From Bacteroidota bacterium (GTDB lineage: Bacteria; Bacteroidota; Ignavibacteria; Ignavibacteriales; Melioribacteraceae): DNA of 60,655 bases. Positions 17,941 through 26,302 of the stretch are shown piece by piece (the first letter of the stretch is position 1; the number at the start of each line of letters is the position of its first letter). The notes below the pieces were generated by a model. The model ran no database searches and was not told the DNA's origin. It saw only the letters and a list, made by a program, of their open reading frames with translations. Location of the stretch: the NCBI GenBank assembly GCA_023447335.1, contig JAEXOD010000241.1, positions 1-60,655 on the forward strand, read 5' to 3'. The position numbers and the translations under genes are program-made.

Positions 17941-18065
17941 CAATAAAAAATAAAATCGCCGAAATAATTGCGACAATATTCAATCGGGCAATCTGCCTGT
18001 TGAATCAAATTAGGGATCATATTCTGGGAGCAATGGATTGCTTAGGATATAGATCAGTAATATAA
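17937..18065 (+). CDS. Very short ORF at the 3' end of the structured RNA
   Basis: A 42-codon frame starts at the ATG that ends the structured RNA, with AGGAG 8 bases upstream, so it would be well translated. Its product (MTIKNKIAEIIATIFNRAIC...) is a probable amphipathic helix that I do not recognise. It could be the first codons of a lost intron- or element-encoded protein, or simply chance. Confidence 0.3.
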   Translation: MTIKNKIAEIIATIFNRAICLLNQIRDHILGAMDCLGYRSVI

Positions 18066-18114
18066 CAATAAAAATTAAATCAAAAACTAACAACTTTTAT
18101 AAGGAATATAAAAC

Positions 18115-18387
18115 ATGGCAACATACGATAATTACTTCAGTTACTTTACAAAATACTCTGCAGAAATGTTTCAGATCTTAGCAGCTAGCGAACTTACGGA
18201 TTCGGATCACGTTAAATATGTACGTAAATACAAAGGAAAAGAGCATATAATCAATGCAAATTTGATAAATGAACTAATTACAAAATATTTTAGAACTCAG
18301 GATCGGAGCTATCTAATTGAAGCCTCCATTTTGATAATGGGGTTGGATATGCTGCATCATAACAGATGTTTCGGAGACAGGAATTAA
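18115..18387 (+). CDS. Small hypothetical protein
   Basis: This 90-residue ORF has a ribosome binding site (AAGGA, 10 bases upstream). The product is helical and polar, with LIEASILIMGLDMLHHNRCFGDRN at its end. No signal peptide, membrane segment or known motif. The position after the nuclease and RNA suggests a mobile-element accessory gene. Confidence 0.45.
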   Translation: MATYDNYFSYFTKYSAEMFQILAASELTDSDHVKYVRKYKGKEHIINANLINELITKYFRTQDRSYLIEASILIMGLDMLHHNRCFGDRN

Positions 18388-18471
18388 CGTTGGGAACCCG
18401 GCGCATTTATCTTTCTAATTAAGTTAATAATTGTAATTATGAAATGAGTGCTACCATATTTCGAACTTCGC

Positions 18472-19068
18472 TCATAGTAAAATTACCCTGATTATTGGCG
18501 CTATTGTTTTTAGTGATCCACAAATTTTAGCGTATTCAAGAAGCTTCGGTATATTACATGATTTTTTGTCTTTCAGGTAATTCTTAAGCGATTCTATGGC
18601 AACATCGTCACCAATTTTATTTTTATACCTAAATAGATCGCCGATGGTCTTCTCTTTATTATATATCCTGAATTCACCGTTAATAGCTTTTACTGTCTCT
18701 ATTGCCGGCTCGTAGTATTTGTTAATAAAATAATAAACATGGATAGGAGGATACTCAAGCTTAAATATATTAGCATTATTTGGAACGGCAACATCGTTAA
18801 CTGCCGGATTATACGTTGTAAGCTCGTAATAAGAAGCGGCCGATAGCAAACAGATAACGGCTTTTTTATTAGCCATACAAATATCCACAAAGCTACTGTT
18901 TTCATCTTCAGGATAGTCCTTTAGCTTATAAAGACCTCGCTTGGTTCTTTCGATTATACCATCCTTAATGGCTTTGTTAAGCGAACGCATACCGATCCGG
19001 TACTTCATTAGATGCTTTGTTGTTAGACGTCCGTTATATTTTTCAAATATGTTTATAATTGTATTCAT
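18472..19068 (-). CDS. Orphan AbiEi-type antitoxin/regulator
   Basis: This 198-residue protein has the AbiEi_4 winged helix (FEKYNGRLTTKHLMKYRIGMRSLNKAIKDGIIERTKRGLYKL) and the C-terminal AbiEi domain (AVICLLSAASYYELTTY, EKTIGDLFRYKNKIGDDVAIESLKNYL). It is shorter than the AbiEi at 11878 and of a different subfamily. The expected AbiEii toxin gene does not follow: 18388-18471 is too short and the next gene is on the other strand. It may be a solitary regulator, an anti-addiction antitoxin, or the rest of a lost pair. An inverted repeat lies just upstream. Confidence 0.8.
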   Translation of the reverse strand: MNTIINIFEKYNGRLTTKHLMKYRIGMRSLNKAIKDGIIERTKRGLYKLKDYPEDENSSFVDICMANKKAVICLLSAASYYELTTYNPAVNDVAVPNNANIFKLEYPPIHVYYFINKYYEPAIETVKAINGEFRIYNKEKTIGDLFRYKNKIGDDVAIESLKNYLKDKKSCNIPKLLEYAKICGSLKTIAPIIRVILL

Positions 19069-19092
19069 TGTAGGAACATGTGTAAATTATTC

Positions 19093-19117
19093 AAGGTAAA
19101 TGTAACAAATTTACCAT
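19093..19117 (-). promoter_or_regulatory. Inverted repeat upstream of the orphan AbiEi
   Basis: Arms AAGGTAAAT and ATTTACCAT (one mismatch) flank a short spacer, 25 to 49 bases before the start codon at 19068. It is a probable autoregulatory operator, unlike those of the abiE pair at 12637. Confidence 0.45.
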
Positions 19118-19660
19118 GAATTAAAAGCATAATATTTAGGGTTTTTGCAAAGAAGGAATTCAATTGTCCGTTTTCGCTCCAATGATCAAATAACGAAATA
19201 TGGAGTTCCTCAATATTTAGAACTATTGTCTTATATCCCCTCCTACACCTCCTACAGCATTTTAAATACTATATAACTATAAATTTTTGTAGATTTCTGT
19301 TGTAGGATGTTGTTGTGACTACCGTATAGTCTATATTTTTATAGTATATAAATACCTACTAATGACAAATATTATTAGTTGATGTCAATACTTTGTTATT
19401 GCTATTATTATTTATAAGTACTTAATTTATAATAATTATATAATAAAATTATCAACAAATATTAAAATGTATTTTTAATATCATATAAACAATTATTACA
19501 AAAAAAAAGTACTTGTTAATAATTAATGTGTTATATCCCCTCCTACACTACACTTATGTTAAATTATTATGCAAATGAATGATTTAAAACACCGTAGGAG
19601 GTGTAGGAGGCTCTTTGACGCATTATTTATTTTATTTATTATTTCAGTCCATAATAGCAG
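19118..19660. repeat. Repeat-rich spacer, possible origin of the primase module
   Basis: No gene lies in 19069-19732. CCTCCTACACCTCCTAC (19239-19255) is repeated in perfect inverted form at 19594-19610, and in both places is followed by a matching (C/G)(A/T)TTTTAAAT-like tail. TTATATCCCCTCCTACAC occurs at 19231-19248 and again exactly 300 bases on at 19531-19548. Between the copies the DNA is extremely AT-rich. This looks like an initiator-binding and unwinding region next to the primase-polymerase gene, or a large regulatory region. Confidence 0.5.
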
Positions 19661-19703
19661 ACCACCCGAGTATCCAACAGCTTATTGAGTATACTCGGGC
19701 GGT
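19661..19703 (-). terminator. Hairpin downstream of the primase-polymerase gene
   Basis: Arms ACCACCCGAGTAT (19661-19673) and ATACTCGGGCGGT (19691-19703) pair over 13 bases with one G-U; loop of 17. It lies 30 bases past the minus-strand stop at 19733 and probably ends that transcript. No T run is seen. Confidence 0.5.
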
Positions 19704-19732
19704 AGCTAAAATATATGTACTAGCTTCTATTA

Positions 19733-22438
19733 TTAATCGTCAATATTAATCCCAAGTCCTTCCCAGTCAATATTTCCAACCCATTCGACGCCTCTGAGAG
19801 AATTGTCTTCACCAAAAGAGACCGTAGCACTTTTATTAACTATCATCTTGCCTTGGCTAACAAGTTTTTCCATAACAGCTTGCTTTGAATGACCAATCTC
19901 GTCATTAACACTTTTTAGATGCTGCACCACTCTGTCAAAGACTTGGTGAAATTTTATGCAAACTTTAATGCCGTTTTCACGAATTTGAAAGAATCCGGCA
20001 ATATCAGTCATATTATTCTTTACCTGATGATATCTTGCATAATTAACAAGTCTTAATGTTCCGATTTCAATTAATTGAAACATCGTTTCTTCAAACTTAA
20101 CTTCAGGCTTGTTATCCTGGATTCTACTTAAGTTATTGACGAACAAGGTCTCTATTAAAGCGGGAAATGCTTCTAAATATTCATTCAGCTTTGATTCATC
20201 AGAAAGTTTAATTTCTTCTTTGATAAAGCCCATTACTATCTGCCAAGATGTCATTAACTGAGCAAAATTATTAATTAACCTTGGGAGGTTGTCTCCGCCT
20301 ATATTATTTTCTGTAACGTAATCTGTGAAGTATTTTACAGAATCATCATATTTTTGTTTAATATTTATATGATTTGTATTTTTTAATATATAATTAATCA
20401 AACCGGCGGTAAAAATTTTAAAATCTATTGATTGTTGATTTAACTTATTAAAAAGTTCGTAATCAAGCTTCGTCTTGTCAATATACACTATTATCCCTCG
20501 TGCAATTGAACTTGCTTCTGTTAGAACCAAATCTTCGGCACTAATGAACAGATTACCTTTTATTATTATTTGATTTTTTACATCAAGATCCTTAGAAGAT
20601 CTGTTCCTTCCTGTTTCGTCTGAATAATTTTGAATTATCGTCATAATCTTTGAAATATAACCATTTCGTAGATTCTGAAGTTTAAGATCATCAACTACGA
20701 AAAGACTGTCTTTCAACGCGTTCCCTCGTATTTGAATTGCAGTATCTGTCGAACTCCATGATTCTAGATTAACGAAATTTCCATAAAATCGTTGCAATAA
20801 ATTTGCCAATGTGGTTTTACCGCAGCCGGAAGGTCCCTTGAGCATAAAGTACGTCTTACCGCATCTGTCTCGAATAAATGGATAGATTAAAGGTACAAAA
20901 GTATAAGCAAAGGCCGGGAAGATAACTTCCGGCTTATCCCAGGCAAGTAAATTATCTATAATATTATCTGTAACTTCTTCAATTGAAGTTTTTGTTAAAC
21001 TTCTGAACCCGTGATAGTTTTTAATGCCTATCTCTTTATGCTTAATAGGAGTGGTCTTCTCCTCAAATCCATTCTCTGAAATAATCATATCTTCCGTAAA
21101 ATATACCGTTAACTCTTTATTGTATCCAAACTCTACTGTATCAACAAGAGTTGTACTTCGATTAAAGTATCTGATTGCTTCAAGCATATCTTTATCTTTT
21201 CCTTTGAAAGCAACCTTTGGACCACAAAGATGGCACAAATATGATTTAAGCTCTTGTGCATTAGCTAAATAGCTAGAACTAAAGTTTGTGAACCTGAAAG
21301 AGTCTTCTGTGCCTTCAATGAAAATTTCTCCTTCAAGAAAGGATTTTACGATACTATTATCATTTGTTCTTGTTTGATTTGAAAAACGAATTATAAAATT
21401 GGTAATATCTTCTTGTTGGGAGGAGCCATCCGCATAGTATATTATGGATGAATAACCAATTCTATTATTGGAATCACTTTCAAGATACTCCAAAGAGTTC
21501 TTTTTGGTTTCTTGTTTTTTTTCTGTCATTCTTTTGTTTCCTTTTTTTATTAATAAATCATTAAAATAGTTTCTCGCTTTTAATAAAGAGTGTTTAAAAT
21601 ATTCTTCCGCTCCATTAGGATCCTTTTCTTTCCTTTCCAGATATTTTCCTGTAGTAGGAAAATTATCAAAAATAGCTTTTATTTGGTGATCGTTAAACCT
21701 TTCACTAACTAAATACAAGAGAATGGATTGATCTTCCGCACTTCTATCTTCAGGGTGAGTGTGCCCTAATATCTTATTAAGATAGTCTTTATCCAGTTTA
21801 CCTAGTTTTAGTGCAGATAACGGATGAGATTCAATCATATTTTTTAAGCTTTCGATAGAATATCTCAAATCATAATCTGATTTTACAAGAGTACAAATTA
21901 AGTTATTGCCTTGTTTGTTGTTAATACTGCCGGGTATTCTGAAAACACGAGAAACGTCGTGTGTTGAGTCGGCAAAATATATATCTTGCAAAGCTTTCAT
22001 TAGAGTTTCAGCCATTTCGGTATTATCCGCGTTCAATTCCAGAGGAGAGGATAGGAACCAATATAGGTGAAAACCGTGTCCGGATTCAACAATAACCGTA
22101 GGTTGAATCCCTACATTTAATATATGCCGATATGCAGACTCTTTGTTTGGGAATACAGAAGACTTTTTATGCCCTTCACATCCGTAATCTATATCTGCAT
22201 ATAGGGTTGTAAGGAAAGAGCAATTATCTTTTTTACCCGAATCGTTACTATTTCGTAATGCTATGCCAAAATAGCAACTCTCATTAGATGCCATAAAATC
22301 TTTGATAGTACTATTCATAGTATTAACTTTAGAAAATACTCTCTTGTTACTACTATCAAAGCTTCTTAATTCGATATAATTATCTTCGGGTAAATTATAG
22401 TGTTGATATAGTTCTTCAAAAAACTTATTCATTTTCAT
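19733..22438 (-). CDS. Primase-polymerase / helicase replication protein
   Basis: This 901-residue protein joins an archaeo-eukaryotic primase domain to a P-loop helicase. The primase part shows the metal-binding LYADID (D82, D84), the second motif SGHGFHLYW (119-127) and the third, SRVFRIPGSINNKQG (163-177). The ATPase part has FMLKGPSGCGKTTL (Walker A near residue 535), SLFVVDDLKL (Walker B) and an ISAEDL sensor. Such PrimPol-helicases replicate plasmids and integrated elements. It overlaps an AlpA-like HTH gene by 14 bases and ends near a repeat-rich spacer that may be its origin. It is unrelated to the Rep at 40717, so the plasmid has at least two replication systems. Confidence 0.85.
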   Translation of the reverse strand: MKMNKFFEELYQHYNLPEDNYIELRSFDSSNKRVFSKVNTMNSTIKDFMASNESCYFGIALRNSNDSGKKDNCSFLTTLYADIDYGCEGHKKSSVFPNKESAYRHILNVGIQPTVIVESGHGFHLYWFLSSPLELNADNTEMAETLMKALQDIYFADSTHDVSRVFRIPGSINNKQGNNLICTLVKSDYDLRYSIESLKNMIESHPLSALKLGKLDKDYLNKILGHTHPEDRSAEDQSILLYLVSERFNDHQIKAIFDNFPTTGKYLERKEKDPNGAEEYFKHSLLKARNYFNDLLIKKGNKRMTEKKQETKKNSLEYLESDSNNRIGYSSIIYYADGSSQQEDITNFIIRFSNQTRTNDNSIVKSFLEGEIFIEGTEDSFRFTNFSSSYLANAQELKSYLCHLCGPKVAFKGKDKDMLEAIRYFNRSTTLVDTVEFGYNKELTVYFTEDMIISENGFEEKTTPIKHKEIGIKNYHGFRSLTKTSIEEVTDNIIDNLLAWDKPEVIFPAFAYTFVPLIYPFIRDRCGKTYFMLKGPSGCGKTTLANLLQRFYGNFVNLESWSSTDTAIQIRGNALKDSLFVVDDLKLQNLRNGYISKIMTIIQNYSDETGRNRSSKDLDVKNQIIIKGNLFISAEDLVLTEASSIARGIIVYIDKTKLDYELFNKLNQQSIDFKIFTAGLINYILKNTNHINIKQKYDDSVKYFTDYVTENNIGGDNLPRLINNFAQLMTSWQIVMGFIKEEIKLSDESKLNEYLEAFPALIETLFVNNLSRIQDNKPEVKFEETMFQLIEIGTLRLVNYARYHQVKNNMTDIAGFFQIRENGIKVCIKFHQVFDRVVQHLKSVNDEIGHSKQAVMEKLVSQGKMIVNKSATVSFGEDNSLRGVEWVGNIDWEGLGINIDD

Positions 22439-22613
22439 CTCCTTTATCTATTTTATTTTCTATATACTGATTTAGTGAACCTACTGGGATAATGTACCTT
22501 CTGCCAACTTTTTCGGCGTCTAGTCTTCCTGAGATGATAAGCACCCAGATCCATTGTCTAGTCTTGTGAAGCATTTTAGATACTTCCGTTACTGATAAGT
22601 ATTGTTGTGTCAT
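22425..22613 (-). CDS. AlpA/excisionase-like helix-turn-helix protein
   Basis: This 62-residue protein is a MerR/AlpA-type helix_turn_helix_17 domain: YLSVTEVSKMLHKTRQWIWVLIISGRLDAEKVGRRYIIP. These proteins act as excisionases or activators in integrated elements. Its 14-base overlap with the primase-polymerase gene puts it in the same operon. It could serve as directionality factor for the recombinase at 13076, but that is inference. Confidence 0.75.
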   Translation of the reverse strand: MTQQYLSVTEVSKMLHKTRQWIWVLIISGRLDAEKVGRRYIIPVGSLNQYIENKIDKGDENE

Positions 22614-23145
22614 ATTATTTCCTTATATTATTTAGTTATTGTAATTAACGTAGTGGTTAGTATTTGTGTTATCAATTTCAATTGTAGATTACAAAGCAGG
22701 TAACTGATAAGTATAGTTAGTATCGATTACGTACTAATTAGCTAATCAATAATATTTGTAATAGTTTTTGTAGTTTCAGATTGGATATTTTTATAATAGG
22801 TTTAGGCGTATTAAAGAATTTCGATATTCTTTACAAGTTCTTTAATATTATTATATTTATTAAATACGTAACTGTAGTATTTAAGCACGAATTATATTTA
22901 TTGTGATAGGTAGGTTTAGGTTAAGCTGTATGTGTTTAGGGCATATATTTTATTTAATACATTAAAGTAGTCACACAAGTTCTTTAATATTATTTTTGGC
23001 AATCACGATACTGCCCGGGGAAATTTAGGATATTATAATAGCGTAGTTATTTAGTACTTACATAAATGCTTATATAAAAGTACACATATTCTTTAATATT
23101 ATAATGTTTTTTATTTTTATCATAAAATCAATGCCGATTTTGAAC
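22614..23145. repeat. AT-rich spacer with three direct repeats
   Basis: No gene is seen. ACAAGTTCTTTAATATTAT occurs at 22833-22851 and 22975-22993, and with two changes at 23084-23102. The first copy is preceded by an inverted ATTAAAGAA/ATTCTTTA pair. These could be regulatory or replication sites of the module whose genes lie on both sides. Confidence 0.45.
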
Positions 23146-24066
23146 TTATACGATGCCATTTTTTTCTGCAATTTTTGTAACAAGGTTATTAATTTCAGTA
23201 ATTATCTTATCATTAGGGAAATAATCGTTATTATTTGTTAATTCCTTAAGCCTTTGTTTTATACGACTGTAGTTGTTTTTTGATAAACAATCTCTTGACG
23301 ATTCTAATTCTTCTAGTAAATTATTGTAACCTATTGAATAAATTCCAGCCACCAGCAATCTGTTCATAAAATCTTTCTGTGTGCTATTTTCAGCAATGGT
23401 ACCCAGAGTGGGCACGGAGTTTTTTTCAATATCATTAAATCTTTTATACCACCTGTTTATCAAGGTATTATATATATTGTCAGTTAACATTTCTCTAACG
23501 AATATCCCTTTTCCAAAAAAATTTTTTAAGTTACTTTTCATGCGTAATTCATAGCGAAGAAATTTTTTGCCTCGAAAAAAGGATGGGATATCCTCTTTAC
23601 GTTTTATTACCTCTTTGACCTTATCATAAAAAGTTATCGTTTCACGTGAAGTATGAAATGTTAATGTACTATTACTATAACCTTTTTTCTTAAATTTGGG
23701 AACACCTTTTAAAACATTTAAATAATAGTGACATGCTTTTTTTACTTCTAAGTTTGCCGCAATATCAATTCTCGTAATTTTAGCATCTAGTAAATTAATA
23801 TTTAATTCGCCTGAAAGTTTATTAATAGCCTCTCGTATTTCCTGCAAAGTTAAATCGTATATATTGCTACCCTTATAATATTTAGATAACGACCCAGATA
23901 TGTATATCATACCTCTAAAAAGACGTATTTTAAAATTATGAAACATCCCTTCAATTTTTTGATCCCCCTCATCGTTATTTATCCTATATCTTTTAGTAAG
24001 CTTCTCTGAAACATAAAAAACTTCATCAGGGGTTATATTAATATTAATGTTTATAGTATCTACCAT
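23146..24066 (-). CDS. Phage gpII-like (CRI) replication initiator
   Basis: This 306-residue protein resembles filamentous-phage and plasmid replication proteins of the gpII/gpX (Phage_CRI) type: an N-terminal beta-rich region with FKIRLFRGMIYISGSLSKYY, then KITRIDIAANLE (about residues 100-111), TLTFHTSRETITFYDKVKEV and KKFLRYELRMK, the order seen in that family. Members nick a double-strand origin to begin rolling-circle replication. I cannot point to the catalytic Tyr with certainty. A hairpin with a bulge lies just upstream (24109-24143). The call rests on pattern memory and needs a profile search. Confidence 0.55.
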   Translation of the reverse strand: MVDTINININITPDEVFYVSEKLTKRYRINNDEGDQKIEGMFHNFKIRLFRGMIYISGSLSKYYKGSNIYDLTLQEIREAINKLSGELNINLLDAKITRIDIAANLEVKKACHYYLNVLKGVPKFKKKGYSNSTLTFHTSRETITFYDKVKEVIKRKEDIPSFFRGKKFLRYELRMKSNLKNFFGKGIFVREMLTDNIYNTLINRWYKRFNDIEKNSVPTLGTIAENSTQKDFMNRLLVAGIYSIGYNNLLEELESSRDCLSKNNYSRIKQRLKELTNNNDYFPNDKIITEINNLVTKIAEKNGIV

Positions 24067-24108
24067 TTCGAAATACCCTATAAAATAAAATCTTTGAATT
24101 ATTGTATT

Positions 24109-24143
24109 GTGTCTTCTGTATCAAAAAACGATACCAAAGACAC
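24109..24143. terminator. Bulged hairpin between brxL and the gpII-like gene
   Basis: GTGTCTT (24109-24115) pairs with AAGACAC (24137-24143) and GTATC (24118-24122) with GATAC (24130-24134), with a 7-base loop AAAAAAC. It is downstream of the BREX operon on the minus strand, so it may be its terminator; it could equally be the nicking site of the initiator encoded right after it. Confidence 0.45.
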
Positions 24144-24292
24144 TTATTATTTAGTAAAATGAGGGAAAATAATAAAATAAATCCTCACTATAAATTGCCA
24201 CGCTAATAGTAATAATATTTAATTATTAAATATATCAGCCAATTATTAACAAGAAAAAATATCACAACTAAAAAAACAAAACTGCGTTTTAA

Positions 24293-26302
24293 TTACCCTT
24301 TCCAAATATATATAATCTCACAGGCTTTGCATTTGCGCTTTTCTTGCCATAACCCCGCAATATTAAATCTACCTTCGGGTTTTAAGTATATATCTAATCC
24401 TCTGCCAAGTATTATTTTCCAACCGTTATTCATGTCGATATATCTATCATGTATGTTGGGGTTAAATTCCCACGTTAAATTAATGCCTGAATCAAATACC
24501 GTTTGCGAGATCTCTTCAAGAGTGTCGTTTGAGCTTTTTATCATCTCGTCCGGTTCGTTCCAGGTTATTACTTTTAAGTTAAGCTCTTCTTCTTCTTTCT
24601 TGTTTTTTGCTATCATTAAACAAAATTCCAGTAAATAATTCAGTTGATACGGATATCGTAAATAAGGATCGACTAACGTGATTTCCGTACTTCCTTGAAT
24701 ATAATCTGCAAATAAGTTTTCGTATGAAATACCTTCTTGATTATCTATTATAGAAATATGCTTGGGCTTTAGCGTTTTGTTAACTTCCTTTTCGGTAAAA
24801 ATAATCTCTTTGTTATTGTTGCCGTCTAATAACTCATCTTCGTCGATTATTTTATATTGTTTGTTTTCCAGAGTCTCTATTTTAACAAACTTGTTGTTGT
24901 ACTTATCTAAATATCCAAAATTAACTTTTTCAAAAGTATCATCGATAATTAGTAATTGATCTTTTACTCTTTTACGCCCTTCAATCGCAAAGTTAATTAA
25001 TTCAATCGCTTCTTCATATTTTAATTTACCCGAAGGGTATATTATTTTTACCAGTCCGGAAAATGTTTTTAATATTCCGTCTCTATCCCTTGTAGTAATC
25101 GAACTATCCAATTCAACAAATTCATTTAGCAATTGAGCATAATCGTCTTTTCGTAATTCTTTTAATATTTCGGCAAGGTAATCAACAATAAAACCGTAAC
25201 CCGAAGTAAACATTTCACCGCGTAATTTATCAACTTCCCAGCCCGGTACATACGTGTGTATTCTATCTAAAAACGCACTGTCAATATATGTTTTTGGCAA
25301 TGAAATAAATAGATGTGCATTCTTTATCATGAAAGCAACGGAGTGCTCCGTATTACCGACAAATACAAACGAGCCTGTAGCTCCCATTACATCAGTACCG
25401 CGCGAAAATGTCTTATTTGCCATGTAATTTTTCATTATATCAACTAACTTTCTATCAACCGTCTTATTGCTTCCGGCAAATTCGTCAAAGGTTATTACAT
25501 CCCAAAAACCGACAAGCCCTATTTGACCCGTAGTATTGTTAACAAATAGTTTAGGAGCCGTAACTTCGCCTCCCGATATTAATATACCGTGCGGAGATAA
25601 TTCGGAAAATATATGCGATTTACCCGTTCCCTTTGGTCCAAGTTCAATATAATTATAATTATTTTCACAAAAAGGGATTAATCGACTTAATTGAATTAGC
25701 TTGCTTCTAAAAGTAAATCGGCTTGGTACAAAACCGATGCTTTGAATAAGCAAATCTATCCATTCATCTTTTGTAAATTCTTCTCGTAATGCAATATATT
25801 CTTCTAAATCGACTTTCGATATCTGTATGGGCTTTAACTCAACAATTAACCAAGGAACACTTTCCTCATCGGGATTATGGAAATACTCTAATGTAATTAT
25901 TGACCAAACACCTCCGGCAAGAATTTTTTTGTGTTGTTTAATCAATTGAGGGCTAATTATTATTCGTTTTATACCTAAATTGCTAAACGATGCCTCGTAA
26001 ACGTCTTTTTTTTCGTTTAGTACCGCCGAAACTTTATCTATTACTTTGAATTTCCCTTTTTCGCGGATAATAGATTTTATAAATTCCGCTTCGTCCCTAT
26101 TAACAAAATGATCTCGAATTATAGTTTTTACTTTATCTAACCCTTGATTTATTATTTCTTCATCCGAAGAAGCACAATGCTGTCCCAATAAATACTCTAA
26201 AACATAACTCGGTACAACCGCATTCCCTTTTATTATCTTTGCCAAGTCTTTTCTTACTACTTTGCCTTCAAAATATTTATTAATTTTGTCCTGCAACTCC
26301 AT
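24293..26302 (-). CDS. brxL: BREX Lon-like protein BrxL
   Basis: This 669-residue protein is the last gene of the BREX operon. It carries the AAA+ core YIELGPKGTGKSH (Walker A near residue 221), VGFWDVITFDEFAG (Walker B) and the arginine-rich sensor region, and the family's typical N-terminal DNA-binding part. The C-terminus shows a short Cys pair (RKCKACEII). Known for BrxL: a ring-forming, DNA-threading ATPase needed for phage exclusion in type I BREX; the Lon-like domain gives the name. It overlaps pglZ by one base. The usual C-terminal protease-like domain looks reduced. Confidence 0.88.
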   Translation of the reverse strand: MELQDKINKYFEGKVVRKDLAKIIKGNAVVPSYVLEYLLGQHCASSDEEIINQGLDKVKTIIRDHFVNRDEAEFIKSIIREKGKFKVIDKVSAVLNEKKDVYEASFSNLGIKRIIISPQLIKQHKKILAGGVWSIITLEYFHNPDEESVPWLIVELKPIQISKVDLEEYIALREEFTKDEWIDLLIQSIGFVPSRFTFRSKLIQLSRLIPFCENNYNYIELGPKGTGKSHIFSELSPHGILISGGEVTAPKLFVNNTTGQIGLVGFWDVITFDEFAGSNKTVDRKLVDIMKNYMANKTFSRGTDVMGATGSFVFVGNTEHSVAFMIKNAHLFISLPKTYIDSAFLDRIHTYVPGWEVDKLRGEMFTSGYGFIVDYLAEILKELRKDDYAQLLNEFVELDSSITTRDRDGILKTFSGLVKIIYPSGKLKYEEAIELINFAIEGRKRVKDQLLIIDDTFEKVNFGYLDKYNNKFVKIETLENKQYKIIDEDELLDGNNNKEIIFTEKEVNKTLKPKHISIIDNQEGISYENLFADYIQGSTEITLVDPYLRYPYQLNYLLEFCLMIAKNKKEEEELNLKVITWNEPDEMIKSSNDTLEEISQTVFDSGINLTWEFNPNIHDRYIDMNNGWKIILGRGLDIYLKPEGRFNIAGLWQEKRKCKACEIIYIWKG

